64,000 nucleotides of DNA from positions 1 to 64,000 of the forward strand of contig NZ_ATVX01000002.1 of assembly GCF_000420945.1 (NCBI RefSeq), written 5' to 3'. The DNA comes from Butyrivibrio sp. VCB2006. GTDB lineage: Bacteria; Bacillota; Clostridia; Lachnospirales; Lachnospiraceae. Each line of letters begins with the position of its first letter. Within the stretch, counting starts at the first letter, position 1. A program made the translations under genes and the position numbers. Of this stretch, positions 9,061 to 17,343 are shown piece by piece. The notes under the pieces were generated by a model, which saw only the letters and a program-made list of their open reading frames with translations, was not told the DNA's origin and did not search any database.

Positions 9061-9420
9061 TTAGTTAAGAGTTGCAAGGCATGTTCCAGCTTCTACTGAA
9101 TCACCAGCAGCAACGTCAATGCTTGCTACTGTTCCGTCTGAAGGAGCTACCATAGGAATCTCCATCTTCATTGACTCGATAGTAACAACAGTGTCGCCCT
9201 TCTTGACAGCCTGTCCTACGCTTGCATTGATCTTGAGGACCTTACCAGCTGCACCAGCCTCAACCTTGATTGAGCCTGCGCCAGCGCTTGCCTTCTTAGC
9301 AGGAGCTGCTGGAGCCTTAACTACTGGAGCTGCAGCTGCAGGAGCTACTCCTGATCCAGCACCTTCTTCTACAGTTACATCATATACGTTTCCGTTAACG
9401 GTTATTGTATAGTTCTTCAT
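9061..9420 (-). CDS. Biotin carboxyl carrier protein of the Na+-pump complex
   Basis: 119 residues. A short N-terminal segment leads to an Ala/Pro/Lys linker (about 21-50) and a C-terminal biotinyl domain with the biotinylation motif ESMKM (Lys85). This is the MmdC/1.3S-like swinging arm that carries carboxybiotin between the carboxyltransferases and OadB. The turn usually written APMPG before the first strand is EAGAAG here, a moderate departure. It is the only biotin acceptor in the five-gene cluster, so both carboxyltransferases probably share it. The ribosome site AGGAGA lies just upstream. Confidence 0.95.
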   Translation of the reverse strand: MKNYTITVNGNVYDVTVEEGAGSGVAPAAAAPVVKAPAAPAKKASAGAGSIKVEAGAAGKVLKINASVGQAVKKGDTVVTIESMKMEIPMVAPSDGTVASIDVAAGDSVEAGTCLATLN

Positions 9421-9470
9421 TTATATCTCCTTTCGATGAGCATGGACATCACCGTGCTCGATCCTTACAT

Positions 9471-10298
9471 TTAGTGTTTTTTCCAGTTATTGTTTACTTT
9501 TCTGATAGATCTTACACGGAATCCATCTGTACCGGCGCTTCCCTCGTATGCGGCAATTGCAGCAGCAATAACTGCAACAAGCTCAGCATCACTGGAAAGG
9601 TCTTCTTGCTCGGCAATCTGACTGATTGTGTTGTCCATTGCCTTCTGAGCAATTTCCTTATCACTCTCTTTCTTTTTCTTGCCACCACCAAAGAGTAATG
9701 GGAAAAGAGAAATGATAAGTGAAATGAGAATAAGGATTGCAAATGCCATTCCCATTCCAAGGAGAGTATTAAGTCCGGCATTCTCAAGCTTCTCGCTTGT
9801 AGTCTTTTGAACAGTTACACCGATATCAGTAGGCTCACCTCTGTTAGAAAGGTAAATCTCCATATCAGCTGCGTGTTTGGTTCCCTGGACTACGGCATCA
9901 ACTACCAATACTCCGTCCTTATTAACTTCGTAGCTAACTTCCTTGACAAAAAGGTCGCTAGCTAAAGTTGCTTCTGAGTTATATCCAAGATCGTTAAGAG
10001 CCTTGTACCAGCTGTCATAGCCACTGGCAAGAACTTCATAACGCTCATCGGAAGAGCTAAGTGCTATGTCAAAGTACAACATTTGCTCGAAATTATCAGG
10101 AGTAATTCCCTGTAAATACCACATTTCGAAATTATTGTCCTCGATAGCTTCCGCAAAGCCCTTTAAGCTTTCCTGAGTAAATATATCAGACGAATACCTG
10201 CTTCCTTCTACGGAGTTGGATTTAACATCCTCACCGCAAGCTGTCAGTCCAATAAGGCAGCTAAGCATTACGCCCAAAACCAACATTTTTTGTTTCAT
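9471..10298 (-). CDS. OadG-like gamma subunit fused to a lipoprotein domain
   Basis: 275 residues from the ATG at 10298, which has GGGAG eight bases upstream; an alternative ATG six codons earlier overlaps the preceding stop by one base. The signal sequence ends in the lipobox L-T-A-C21. An extracytoplasmic domain of about 150 residues follows, then one membrane helix (about 185-208), a Lys-rich turn, and a C-terminal tail with the OadG pattern (ELVAVIAAAIAAYEG, then FRVRSIRK). Ordinary OadG proteins are 80-120 residues and lack the outer domain. Gamma subunits assemble and stabilise the Na+-pump complex; the lipid-anchored outer domain is an unexplained addition. It lies between the 12S-type subunit and the biotin carrier. 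Confidence 0.82.
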   Translation of the reverse strand: MKQKMLVLGVMLSCLIGLTACGEDVKSNSVEGSRYSSDIFTQESLKGFAEAIEDNNFEMWYLQGITPDNFEQMLYFDIALSSSDERYEVLASGYDSWYKALNDLGYNSEATLASDLFVKEVSYEVNKDGVLVVDAVVQGTKHAADMEIYLSNRGEPTDIGVTVQKTTSEKLENAGLNTLLGMGMAFAILILISLIISLFPLLFGGGKKKKESDKEIAQKAMDNTISQIAEQEDLSSDAELVAVIAAAIAAYEGSAGTDGFRVRSIRKVNNNWKKH

Positions 10299-10315
10299 TT
10301 TGAGTGCTCCCTTCA

Positions 10316-11746
10316 TTAAACTGTGCCGTGTTTCTTGGCAGGACGCTCATCCCTTTTTGTAAAAAGCATTTCGAATGCGCCCACAACATACTTTCTTGTA
10401 TCAGCAGGCTCAACGATTTCATCTACATATCCTCTTGCTGCAGCACTCTTAACATTGTTCTGAAGTGCAGCATATTCAGCAGCAGCCTTAGATACTGTCT
10501 CAGCATCCTTACCGTCGCACATGATCTTGGCTGCAAGATTAGCATCCATTGTACCAACCTGAGCATCAGGCCAGCTAATTGTTACATCAGCACCAATTGC
10601 CTTGGAGTTCATGATTACATAAGCGCTACCAAATGCCTTACCTGTAATAAGATTAACCTTAGGTACTGTAGCATTTGCAAGTGCAAATACAAGCTTGCCG
10701 GCAGCCTTAGCAACGTGCTTCTCATCACATCTTGATGTTCCAAAGCCAGTTGCATTTGTAAGTGTAAGTACAGGAAGATCAAAAGCATCACAGAAATTGA
10801 TGAACTCTGCAGCCTTCTCACATCCGTGAGCAGTTAACTTATCAGCAAACTTCTCAGCTTCCTTACCATTCTCATCGAATACAGCTGTACGGTTACCAAC
10901 AAGTCCAACTGTAGCACCGTTCAGTCTGATAAATCCTGTTACCATCTCCTTAGCATACTCTCTCTTAGTCTCGAAGAATACACCGTTGTCGGAAATCTGT
11001 CTTGCAATAAGTGAAGGGTCAGCTGTCGCACCATCAAGGTTCTCACATGCTCTGTTCAGATCATCTGAGCATTCCTGATAAGAATCTCCATCCTCGTTGT
11101 TGGAAGGAAGAATCGAAACCAGCTCTCTAACCTGAGCGTAGAGAGATGCTTCATCAGCAACAACATCCACATTAGCAGTCTCTGCAGCCTGCCACTTAGC
11201 AGCTGATGTATCACACTTCTCCTTGTAGTTTCCTTCAAGAGCATTTGGTGAATTAACAAACAGCTTAGCCTTCTCAGATTCCATAAAAGTAAAGTCTGTG
11301 ATAGAAGGAATAATTGCAAGTCCACCACCACAGGCACCAAAAATGGCTGTGATCTGAGGAACAACACCAGAAGCCTCCACCTGCTTAAGATAGATTTCGC
11401 CAAAGCCGTTAAGGGCATCTGTGGCCTCCTGAAGACGAAGTCCTGTTGAATCGATAAGACCGATTACAGGAGATCCTGTCTTGATTGCCAGTTCATACAG
11501 GCGAACGATTTTCTTGGCATGCATCTCACCGATAGATCCGCCAAGAACTGACGCATCCTGGCTGTAAACATAAACCAGATTACCGTCAATAACACCATAT
11601 CCGGTAACAACACCGTCTGATGGTGTTTCTTCCTGTTTCAGATTGAAATCTGTGTTTCTGGCTGTCACAAGAGCACCAATTTCAACGAAACTGTTTTCGT
11701 CGAGCAAAGCATTAATTCTTTGTCTCGCTTGTGAAGAACTACTCAT
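10316..11746 (-). CDS. Acyl-CoA carboxyltransferase subunit (MmdA/12S type)
   Basis: 476 residues from the ATG at 11744-11746, which has a perfect GGAGG six bases upstream; a longer open frame to 11884 lacks a ribosome site and is hydrophobic nonsense. Two crotonase-fold halves of the ACC-beta/propionyl-CoA carboxylase type are seen: VLGGSIGEMHAKKI and STGLRLQEA in the first, NATGFGTSRCDEKHV, KAFGSAYVIMNSKAIGADV and SWPDAQVGTM in the second. It transfers carboxyl groups between an acyl-CoA and carboxybiotin. It is first in the five-gene operon and ends in a TAATG overlap with the upstream ATG of the next frame. It is somewhat shorter than typical MmdA (about 510), so its substrate (malonyl- or methylmalonyl-CoA) is uncertain. 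Confidence 0.9.
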   Translation of the reverse strand: MSSSSQARQRINALLDENSFVEIGALVTARNTDFNLKQEETPSDGVVTGYGVIDGNLVYVYSQDASVLGGSIGEMHAKKIVRLYELAIKTGSPVIGLIDSTGLRLQEATDALNGFGEIYLKQVEASGVVPQITAIFGACGGGLAIIPSITDFTFMESEKAKLFVNSPNALEGNYKEKCDTSAAKWQAAETANVDVVADEASLYAQVRELVSILPSNNEDGDSYQECSDDLNRACENLDGATADPSLIARQISDNGVFFETKREYAKEMVTGFIRLNGATVGLVGNRTAVFDENGKEAEKFADKLTAHGCEKAAEFINFCDAFDLPVLTLTNATGFGTSRCDEKHVAKAAGKLVFALANATVPKVNLITGKAFGSAYVIMNSKAIGADVTISWPDAQVGTMDANLAAKIMCDGKDAETVSKAAAEYAALQNNVKSAAARGYVDEIVEPADTRKYVVGAFEMLFTKRDERPAKKHGTV

Positions 11747-11861
11747 TTGTTTACCTCCGAAATTTTTTATAATGAATAATATATGCACAAATGAATTGTA
11801 AAAATGCAAAAATTCTGCTATTTTCACAACATAAGTCAGAATATATTGTATCATAAAAAAT

Positions 11862-11905
11862 GGCAAAAAAAAGGAAAAATGCATAAAAAATTGCGCATTT
11901 TTCCT
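11862..11905 (-). terminator. Rho-independent terminator after scpB
   Basis: An 11-bp stem (11872-11882 with 11895-11905) with a 12-base A/T-rich loop is followed on minus by eight T. The 11747-11861 stretch downstream holds the promoter region of the carboxyltransferase operon. A TGA-TACAAT extended -10 near 11850 is a candidate but has no clear -35. Confidence 0.85.
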
Positions 11906-11982
11906 ATATTTTATGAATTGTATATAAATAATTGTTTGGCCGAAAACCGTTAACTGTAAATTGATAGAATTTTGTTTGTTAA

Positions 11983-12552
11983 TTAAATGTCAAGTTTTAC
12001 ATTTATCTCTTGCTCAGCCTGAGCTTTAAACTCCTCAACCTGCACAGTTCCTATAGCTGGCAGCTCATCCAGGGATCTTACTCCGAAACTTCTAAGAAAC
12101 TCCTCTGTTGTTCCAAATAAAAGTGGTCTTCCGGGAGCATCTAAACGTCCCAGTTCCTGTACCAGTCCAAACTCAACAAGTCTGTTTACAGCATGATCAC
12201 TATTTACGCCTCTTATTTTTTCTACCTCTAGTCTTGTAATCGGCTGCTTATATGCAATTATAGACAGCGTTTCCATAAGTGAATCAGTCAAAACCGCCTT
12301 TTTTGGCGCCTTTGCAATTTTGACTAAATATTCATACATTTCTTTTTTGGTACAAAGCTGAACCGCTTTTTCCAGTTCAATAATACCAATTCCACTGTCT
12401 TCCTTGTCGTATTTCTCTTTCAGATAACCTATAAAGCTTTTTATTTCCTTGGCATCAGTTTCCATAGCCTTAGCCAACGCACTGATCTCCACGGAATCTC
12501 CCATAGTAAAAAGAATAGCCTCGACTACGGCCGCTCCCTCTTCTCTTGTCAT
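11983..12552 (-). CDS. scpB: Segregation and condensation protein B
   Basis: 189 residues, usual length. Two winged-helix domains of the ScpB family are recognisable, with the conserved stretch LIETLSIIAYKQPITRLEVEKIRG (here starting LMETLS) and the GRPLLFGTTEEFLRSFG motif near the C-terminus. ScpB dimers bind ScpA in the SMC condensin that organises and segregates the chromosome. Its ATG lies two bases after the scpA stop, so the two are translationally coupled. A strong terminator follows. Confidence 0.96.
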   Translation of the reverse strand: MTREEGAAVVEAILFTMGDSVEISALAKAMETDAKEIKSFIGYLKEKYDKEDSGIGIIELEKAVQLCTKKEMYEYLVKIAKAPKKAVLTDSLMETLSIIAYKQPITRLEVEKIRGVNSDHAVNRLVEFGLVQELGRLDAPGRPLLFGTTEEFLRSFGVRSLDELPAIGTVQVEEFKAQAEQEINVKLDI

Positions 12553-12553
12553 A

Positions 12554-13303
12554 TCAACTTGCCTTCCTGGACGTAATTATAATATCCCCAAATGTAGTTT
12601 CCTGTTCTATTTCAATCTCGCCAAGCTTCATTTCTTCAAGCATTACAAGGAACGTAACTATAATCTCCGTTTTGCTATGCTGTTTTTCCAAAAGCTGTCT
12701 GAAACTAAATCTGGAATGTTCTCTTATGTATGCCTTGATATATAAAGTCTTGGCATCCATATCTATCTCTTCTTTTTCGATATTTCCGAATTTACTACGA
12801 ATAGGGTCCACCTTATCTTCCTGTCTCTTTAAAAGATCCTGGAATATCTCATTGAGCTTTGATAAGGTTGCATCTCCTATAAGGCCTGACAAATCAACAG
12901 GCATCTCATATTCCTTGACTTCCTTGGGAATATTCTTGTCTCTGAACCAGGAAAGTCCCGCTTCCATCTGCCTATCCTTAAGTTCAAAAGCCATATACTT
13001 GTACATCTTGTACTCCAAAAGCTTCTCAACAAGCTCTGCTCTTGGGTCTTCCTCTTCTCCCTCTTCATTAACTTCCTTAGGAAGAAGCATTTTACACTTG
13101 ATATCAATAAGAGTTGCCGCCATTACCAGGAATTCACTTGTAACATCCATGTCATCGCTCTGCATAGCCTCAATATATGCAAGATACTGATCGGTAATGG
13201 TCGCAATTGGAATATCATATATATCTATCTGGTTCTTATCAATCAGGTGAAGCAAAAGATCCAGAGGACCTTCAAACACCTGCAGTTTAACTTCTAGTGA
13301 CAT
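12554..13303 (-). CDS. scpA: Segregation and condensation protein A (kleisin)
   Basis: 249 residues. The N-terminal kleisin signature is clear (VFEGPLDLLLHLIDKNQIDIYDIPI), followed by the ATLIDIKCKMLLP segment, a variable acidic middle and a C-terminal winged helix that would bind the SMC head. It bridges SMC ATPase heads and recruits ScpB. It sits between a metallophosphoesterase gene (16 bases upstream) and scpB. smc itself is not in the window. Confidence 0.96.
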   Translation of the reverse strand: MSLEVKLQVFEGPLDLLLHLIDKNQIDIYDIPIATITDQYLAYIEAMQSDDMDVTSEFLVMAATLIDIKCKMLLPKEVNEEGEEEDPRAELVEKLLEYKMYKYMAFELKDRQMEAGLSWFRDKNIPKEVKEYEMPVDLSGLIGDATLSKLNEIFQDLLKRQEDKVDPIRSKFGNIEKEEIDMDAKTLYIKAYIREHSRFSFRQLLEKQHSKTEIIVTFLVMLEEMKLGEIEIEQETTFGDIIITSRKAS

Positions 13304-13319
13304 TTCCTACCTCATAAAC

Positions 13320-14195
13320 TCAAATCTTGTGAACCCTGATCACATCAACTTCTCCAGGGTTAAACATTCTAACATGTATACTGTGGGTACCAATCCCCCT
13401 GCTCAGTATCATGGTCTTGCCGTTTCTTACAAACTTGCCACCGTCATACTTAGGGAAAAGAGCTATGGCCGGCGAAATAACACCCCCAAGCAAAGGAAGT
13501 CTTATTATACCGCCATGTACATGACCTGATACAATAAGATCCGCACCCCAGTCGGAATATTCCTCAAAGTACTGAGGATTATGGGCAATCAGCACCTGGA
13601 AAGCATTCTTGTTACTGCGCCCCACCATTTTCTCCACATGGCCCTTTTCCATCTTGAGCTTGACAACTTTTCGAAAATAATCATGGTCAAGGTCAAGGCC
13701 TGTAATCCTTATATTGGTGCCATCTACATCTATACTGTCATTCTCAAGTGTAACCACTCCGGCCCTTTTAAGCGCACTTCTGTATCTGTCAAAAAGATTT
13801 CCGAATTCGCCTGTAAAGGTTTTGATCTTATGCTCGTGATTACCATTCCCCATATAAACAGGATATTTGGCAGAAAGCTGTGTAAGAACATGAAGACCAG
13901 CCTGATATTGAATTTCACCCTTAATCCGATGAGCAGTAAACATATCACCGGCGCACAAAATGGCGTCCGGATTGATCTCTTCTATAGCTGCAATCAACTT
14001 ATCGTTATTGTCGCCAAAAACATAACCATGAAGATCTGATAAAAGAACAAAATTATAGTTTCTTGAAATCTTATCAGAATTCACGTCATACTTCCTGACA
14101 ACGAAGCTGTGTGTATCGTGATAAATAACAGCAGCTGACAGAATAGCTAATATTAAAATGGCTATCAAAAAATATATCCACATAAATATACTCAC
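13320..14195 (-). CDS. Membrane-anchored metallophosphoesterase (YkuE-like)
   Basis: 291 residues from a GTG at 14195; an ATG four codons later (14183) is about equally likely, as neither has a strong ribosome site. One N-terminal membrane helix (about 5-24) is followed by a calcineurin-like phosphoesterase domain. The dimetal motifs are complete: SDLHG (D54, H56), GDMF (D84), GNHEH (N119, H120), AHNP and SGHVHGG. The active site orientation relative to the membrane is not certain. Relatives act on phospholipid headgroups or nucleotides, but the substrate cannot be read from sequence. It heads the scpA-scpB transcript from its own promoter just after the rpsU terminator. Confidence 0.88.
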   Translation of the reverse strand: MSIFMWIYFLIAILILAILSAAVIYHDTHSFVVRKYDVNSDKISRNYNFVLLSDLHGYVFGDNNDKLIAAIEEINPDAILCAGDMFTAHRIKGEIQYQAGLHVLTQLSAKYPVYMGNGNHEHKIKTFTGEFGNLFDRYRSALKRAGVVTLENDSIDVDGTNIRITGLDLDHDYFRKVVKLKMEKGHVEKMVGRSNKNAFQVLIAHNPQYFEEYSDWGADLIVSGHVHGGIIRLPLLGGVISPAIALFPKYDGGKFVRNGKTMILSRGIGTHSIHVRMFNPGEVDVIRVHKI

Positions 14196-14219
14196 TTAGC
14201 TCTAAACGTAACAAAATTT

Positions 14220-14247
14220 ATTTTATCACAGAGTTTTGATATTACAA
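14220..14247 (-). promoter_or_regulatory. Promoter of the metallophosphoesterase-scpAB operon
   Basis: Minus strand -35 TTGTAA (14242-14247), 16-base spacer, extended -10 TGA-TAAAAT (14220-14225). It overlaps the downstream edge of the rpsU terminator and lies 25-37 bases before the candidate start codons. Confidence 0.65.
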
Positions 14248-14282
14248 AGAAAAAAGTCCCTGGATAAAATCCAAGGACTTTT
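14246..14282 (-). terminator. Rho-independent terminator of rpsU
   Basis: A 13-bp stem with one C/A mismatch (14252-14265 with 14269-14282) has a 3-base loop and is followed on the minus strand by T-rich sequence. It starts 13 bases after the rpsU stop. Confidence 0.85.
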
Positions 14283-14294
14283 CAAAAATTTGAT

Positions 14295-14471
14295 TTAGTT
14301 ATATTTGCGCTTTCTTGCTGCTTCAGACTTCTTCTTGCGTCTTACGCTAGGCTTCTCGTAGTGCTCTCTCTTACGGATTTCCTGCTGGATACCAGCCTTT
14401 GCGCAACTTCTCTTAAAACGACGCAGTGCGCTATCCAAAGTCTCGTTTTCTTTTACTACTACTGTTGACAT
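14295..14471 (-). CDS. rpsU: 30S ribosomal protein bS21
   Basis: 58 residues. The sequence begins [20 protein letters not shown], continues with the RSCAKAG and [11 protein letters not shown] segments and ends in the Arg/Lys-rich tail [15 protein letters not shown], all typical of bS21. The protein binds the small subunit near the anti-Shine-Dalgarno region and helps initiation. The ribosome site GGGAGGGTAAGAG precedes the ATG. It has its own strong promoter downstream of alaS and its own terminator. Confidence 0.98.
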   Translation of the reverse strand: MSTVVVKENETLDSALRRFKRSCAKAGIQQEIRKREHYEKPSVRRKKKSEAARKRKYN

Positions 14472-14567
14472 CTCTACTCTTACCCTCCCTTCAGTCCCTT
14501 CAAGTACATGACTGATTGGGTTATTTATTATGCTTATACTGAGCCCATTAGCTCACATAACATGAAT

Positions 14568-14595
14568 ATTTTAGCACATATCACATTTATGTCAA
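14568..14595 (-). promoter_or_regulatory. Strong promoter of rpsU
   Basis: Minus strand perfect -35 TTGACA (14590-14595), 16-base spacer, extended -10 TGC-TAAAAT (14568-14573). It leaves a leader of about 90 bases that includes a small GAGC/GCTC hairpin. No terminator is seen between alaS and this promoter. Confidence 0.82.
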
Positions 14596-14617
14596 GCATA
14601 TTTTTTTTATTTTTTGT

Positions 14618-17272
14618 TTAATTAATCTGACCTTCAAGAACAGCCTTAGCTTCAGCAATGGCATCCTGAATACCGGCAGGATTCTTACCACCGGCCTGAG
14701 CCATGTTAGGACGGCCACCGCCGCCTCCTCCAACCTTAGGTGCAATAGCTTTTACAAGGTTACCAGCATGAGCGCCCTTAGCCTGTGCTCCGTCAGTTGC
14801 CATAGTAACAAGGTTAACTTTACCATCTGCTTCTGAAATAAGAACTACAACGCCTTCTCCAAGCTTGGTCTTAAGCTGATCGCCAAGATCACGAAGTCCA
14901 TTCATGTCTACACCCTTAACTGCTGTAGCAAGGAGCTTCACTCCCTTAACGTCGACTACCTGATCCATTACATCACCAAGAGCAGCCTGAGCTTCTTTAC
15001 TCTTAAGTGACTCGTTCTCACTCTTAAGTGCCTTAAGCTCTTCCTGAAGCTTCTTGATCTGAACTGAAATATCGGCCGGTGTAGTCTTAAGAGCCTTAGC
15101 AGCCTCATGAAGGCTTGTCTCTACATTCTTGTAATATGCTCTTGCATTATCGCCTGTAAGAGCCTCAATACGACGAACACCTGCAGCAACACCAGACTCG
15201 GAAACAATCTTGAAAAGACCGATATGGCTTGTATTGGAAACATGTGTACCACCACAAAGCTCAATGGAGAAATCACCCATGTTTACTACTCTTACAGTAT
15301 CGCCATATTTCTCACCAAACAGAGCCATTGCGCCTGTCTTCTTGGCTTCTTCTATTGACATCTCCTTGGTCACAACAGGGAGCGCCTCAAGAATCTTCTC
15401 ATTAACAATTGTCTCAACCTTCTGAATTTCATCAGCTGTCATTGCCTGATGATAGCTAAAGTCAAATCTTGTTTTATCAGGATCCTGATAAGAACCAGCC
15501 TGCTCTACTCCATCACCAAGAACCTCCTGAAGTGCTTTCTGAAGAAGGTGTGTTGCAGAATGGTTACGACAAGTCTTAGCTCTATTTGCAGCATCTACAT
15601 TAAGAGATACCTTATCAGAAGTCTTAAATGTACCTGTTACAACCTTACCAACATGAGCAGTTCTGCCGCCTGCTACATGGATAGTCTCAAGAACCTCAAA
15701 CTTAGCGCCATTAGTTCCAAGAATCTCTCCTATGTCGCCAACCTGACCACCCATTGTGCCATAGAATGTTGTCTTATCAGTAATAATTGTACCCTGGGCG
15801 TCTTCTGTAAGCTCATCTGTAAGAGCATCACCGCCAGCCATAGCAACTACTGTTCCATCACATACAAGGGCATCATAGCCAACAAATTCAGATTTAACTG
15901 ACTCATCAAGTCCGTCAAATACGCCTGCACCTGTAGAAAGATTTGCTGAGAAGTTCTGATTTTCTCTTGCCTTCTGCTTCTGCTCTTCCATAGAAGCAGC
16001 AAAGCCCTTCTCATCAACGCTAAAGCCTTCTTCCTGAGCAAGCTCAAGAGTAAGCTCTACAGGGAATCCAAATGTATCATAAAGGAAGAATGCATCCTTT
16101 CCTTCAATTTCCTTCTTACCTGCAGCATTTGTCTTATCAAGAATCTTCTTAAACTCTTTCATACCGTTTTCAAGAGTAGACTCGAAACGTGTGATTTCTC
16201 TCTCAAGCTCGGTAAGAACAAACTTCTGGTTCTTATTAAGGTGCTCGTAGCTATCCTTGTACTCATCGATGTAGATCTGTGCAACACCAAGAATCTGTGC
16301 CTTGTTAAGGCCAAGAGTTCTGGCATGTCTTACAGCACGACGGATAAGTCTTCTAAGGATGTAGCCGGCTCCTGTGTTAGAAGGAAGAAGCTTAGCCTCA
16401 TCTCCGATAAGCATTACTGATGTACGTGTATGGTCAGCAAGAATTCTCATAGACTTTGTGGTCTTCTCATCTGACTCGTACTTAATTCCACTCTCTTTTT
16501 CTATATAAGCAATTACAGGAGCGTGAAGATCGATCTTGTAAACATCATCAACACCGTTAAGGAAAGCAAGAATTCTCTCAAGTCCCCAACCTGTATCTAC
16601 ATTCTTCTGAGAAAGAGGAGTTAAATGACCATCATGATGCTTCTCGTACTGCATAAATACGTCATTACCAATTTCTGTATACTTACCACAGTGGCATCCA
16701 GGGCCGCAGTCAGGACCACAATCAGGCATATCCTTAACATAGAACATCTCACTGTCAGGACCGCAAGGGCCGTATTCAAGTCCCCACCAGTTATCCTCTG
16801 CAGGAAGATAATAAATATTCTCAGGCTTAAATCCAGACTCAATACGATACTTGGCACCCTCTTCATCTCTAGGAGCGTTCTCATCACCTGCAAACACAGT
16901 AGCAGCAAGATGATCAGCATCAAAGCCAAAAAGCTGAGTAAGAAGCTCAAAGCTCCACTGGCAACGCTCTTTTTTGAAATAATCGCCAAGAGACCAGCTA
17001 CCCATCATTTCAAAGAAAGTGCCATGGCTCTTATCACCTACTGAATCAATATCATTTGTACGTACGCATCCCTGAACATTGCAAAGGCGTGTTCCCATAG
17101 GATGCTTCTTGCCAAGAAGATATGGCATAAGAGGCTGCATTCCGGCAACGTTGAACATAACACCTGTAGATCCGTCTGATACAAGTGATACAGCGCCGCA
17201 ATCTACGTGGCCCCTGTCAATGTAGAACTGTTTCCAAGCTTTTCTAAGCTCATCAGCAGTAAACTGTTTCAT
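14618..17272 (-). CDS. alaS: Alanyl-tRNA synthetase
   Basis: 884 residues from the ATG at 17272, preceded by GGAGGA; an ATG five codons upstream overlaps that ribosome site and is less likely. The class IIc catalytic domain (N-terminal 450 residues) is followed by the editing domain with zinc ligands in NHSATHLLQ and CGGTH, and a C-terminal C-Ala domain with the Gly-rich GGGGGGRPNMAQAGG segment. It charges tRNA-Ala and clears Ser/Gly mischarging. It is 71 bases downstream of glyS, probably co-transcribed. No T-box leader is seen upstream. Confidence 0.98.
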   Translation of the reverse strand: MKQFTADELRKAWKQFYIDRGHVDCGAVSLVSDGSTGVMFNVAGMQPLMPYLLGKKHPMGTRLCNVQGCVRTNDIDSVGDKSHGTFFEMMGSWSLGDYFKKERCQWSFELLTQLFGFDADHLAATVFAGDENAPRDEEGAKYRIESGFKPENIYYLPAEDNWWGLEYGPCGPDSEMFYVKDMPDCGPDCGPGCHCGKYTEIGNDVFMQYEKHHDGHLTPLSQKNVDTGWGLERILAFLNGVDDVYKIDLHAPVIAYIEKESGIKYESDEKTTKSMRILADHTRTSVMLIGDEAKLLPSNTGAGYILRRLIRRAVRHARTLGLNKAQILGVAQIYIDEYKDSYEHLNKNQKFVLTELEREITRFESTLENGMKEFKKILDKTNAAGKKEIEGKDAFFLYDTFGFPVELTLELAQEEGFSVDEKGFAASMEEQKQKARENQNFSANLSTGAGVFDGLDESVKSEFVGYDALVCDGTVVAMAGGDALTDELTEDAQGTIITDKTTFYGTMGGQVGDIGEILGTNGAKFEVLETIHVAGGRTAHVGKVVTGTFKTSDKVSLNVDAANRAKTCRNHSATHLLQKALQEVLGDGVEQAGSYQDPDKTRFDFSYHQAMTADEIQKVETIVNEKILEALPVVTKEMSIEEAKKTGAMALFGEKYGDTVRVVNMGDFSIELCGGTHVSNTSHIGLFKIVSESGVAAGVRRIEALTGDNARAYYKNVETSLHEAAKALKTTPADISVQIKKLQEELKALKSENESLKSKEAQAALGDVMDQVVDVKGVKLLATAVKGVDMNGLRDLGDQLKTKLGEGVVVLISEADGKVNLVTMATDGAQAKGAHAGNLVKAIAPKVGGGGGGRPNMAQAGGKNPAGIQDAIAEAKAVLEGQIN

Positions 17273-17304
17273 TAAAATTTCCTCCATATACGTGAAATAG
17301 CCAA

Positions 17305-17322
17305 GGAGCCTTTATAGGCTCC
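17305..17322 (-). other. Stem-loop between glyS and alaS
   Basis: A perfect 6-bp GC-rich stem (17305-17310 with 17317-17322) and a 6-base A/T loop lie in the 71-base gap. No T run follows on the minus strand, so it is not a normal terminator. It may modulate readthrough or mRNA processing between the two synthetase genes. Confidence 0.4.
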
Positions 17323-17343
17323 CGGCCAAATATTTTGTCATTA

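Noticed and set aside
10304..10735. Long plus-strand open frame opposite the 12S-type carboxyltransferase
   Set aside because: It is antisense to a well-supported conserved gene, has no ribosome site and no recognisable protein pattern. Several similar antisense frames (for example 35829-36845 and 12546-13190) were dropped for the same reason.
11747..11884. N-terminal extension of the 12S-type carboxyltransferase
   Set aside because: The extra 46 codons are A/T-rich, encode a hydrophobic non-conserved stretch, and include the perfect ribosome site of the internal ATG.
11974..11985. Second Rex site upstream of the carboxyltransferase operon
   Set aside because: TTGTTAA is followed directly by ATTAAAT with no proper second half or spacer, and it overlaps the scpB stop and lies before a terminator.
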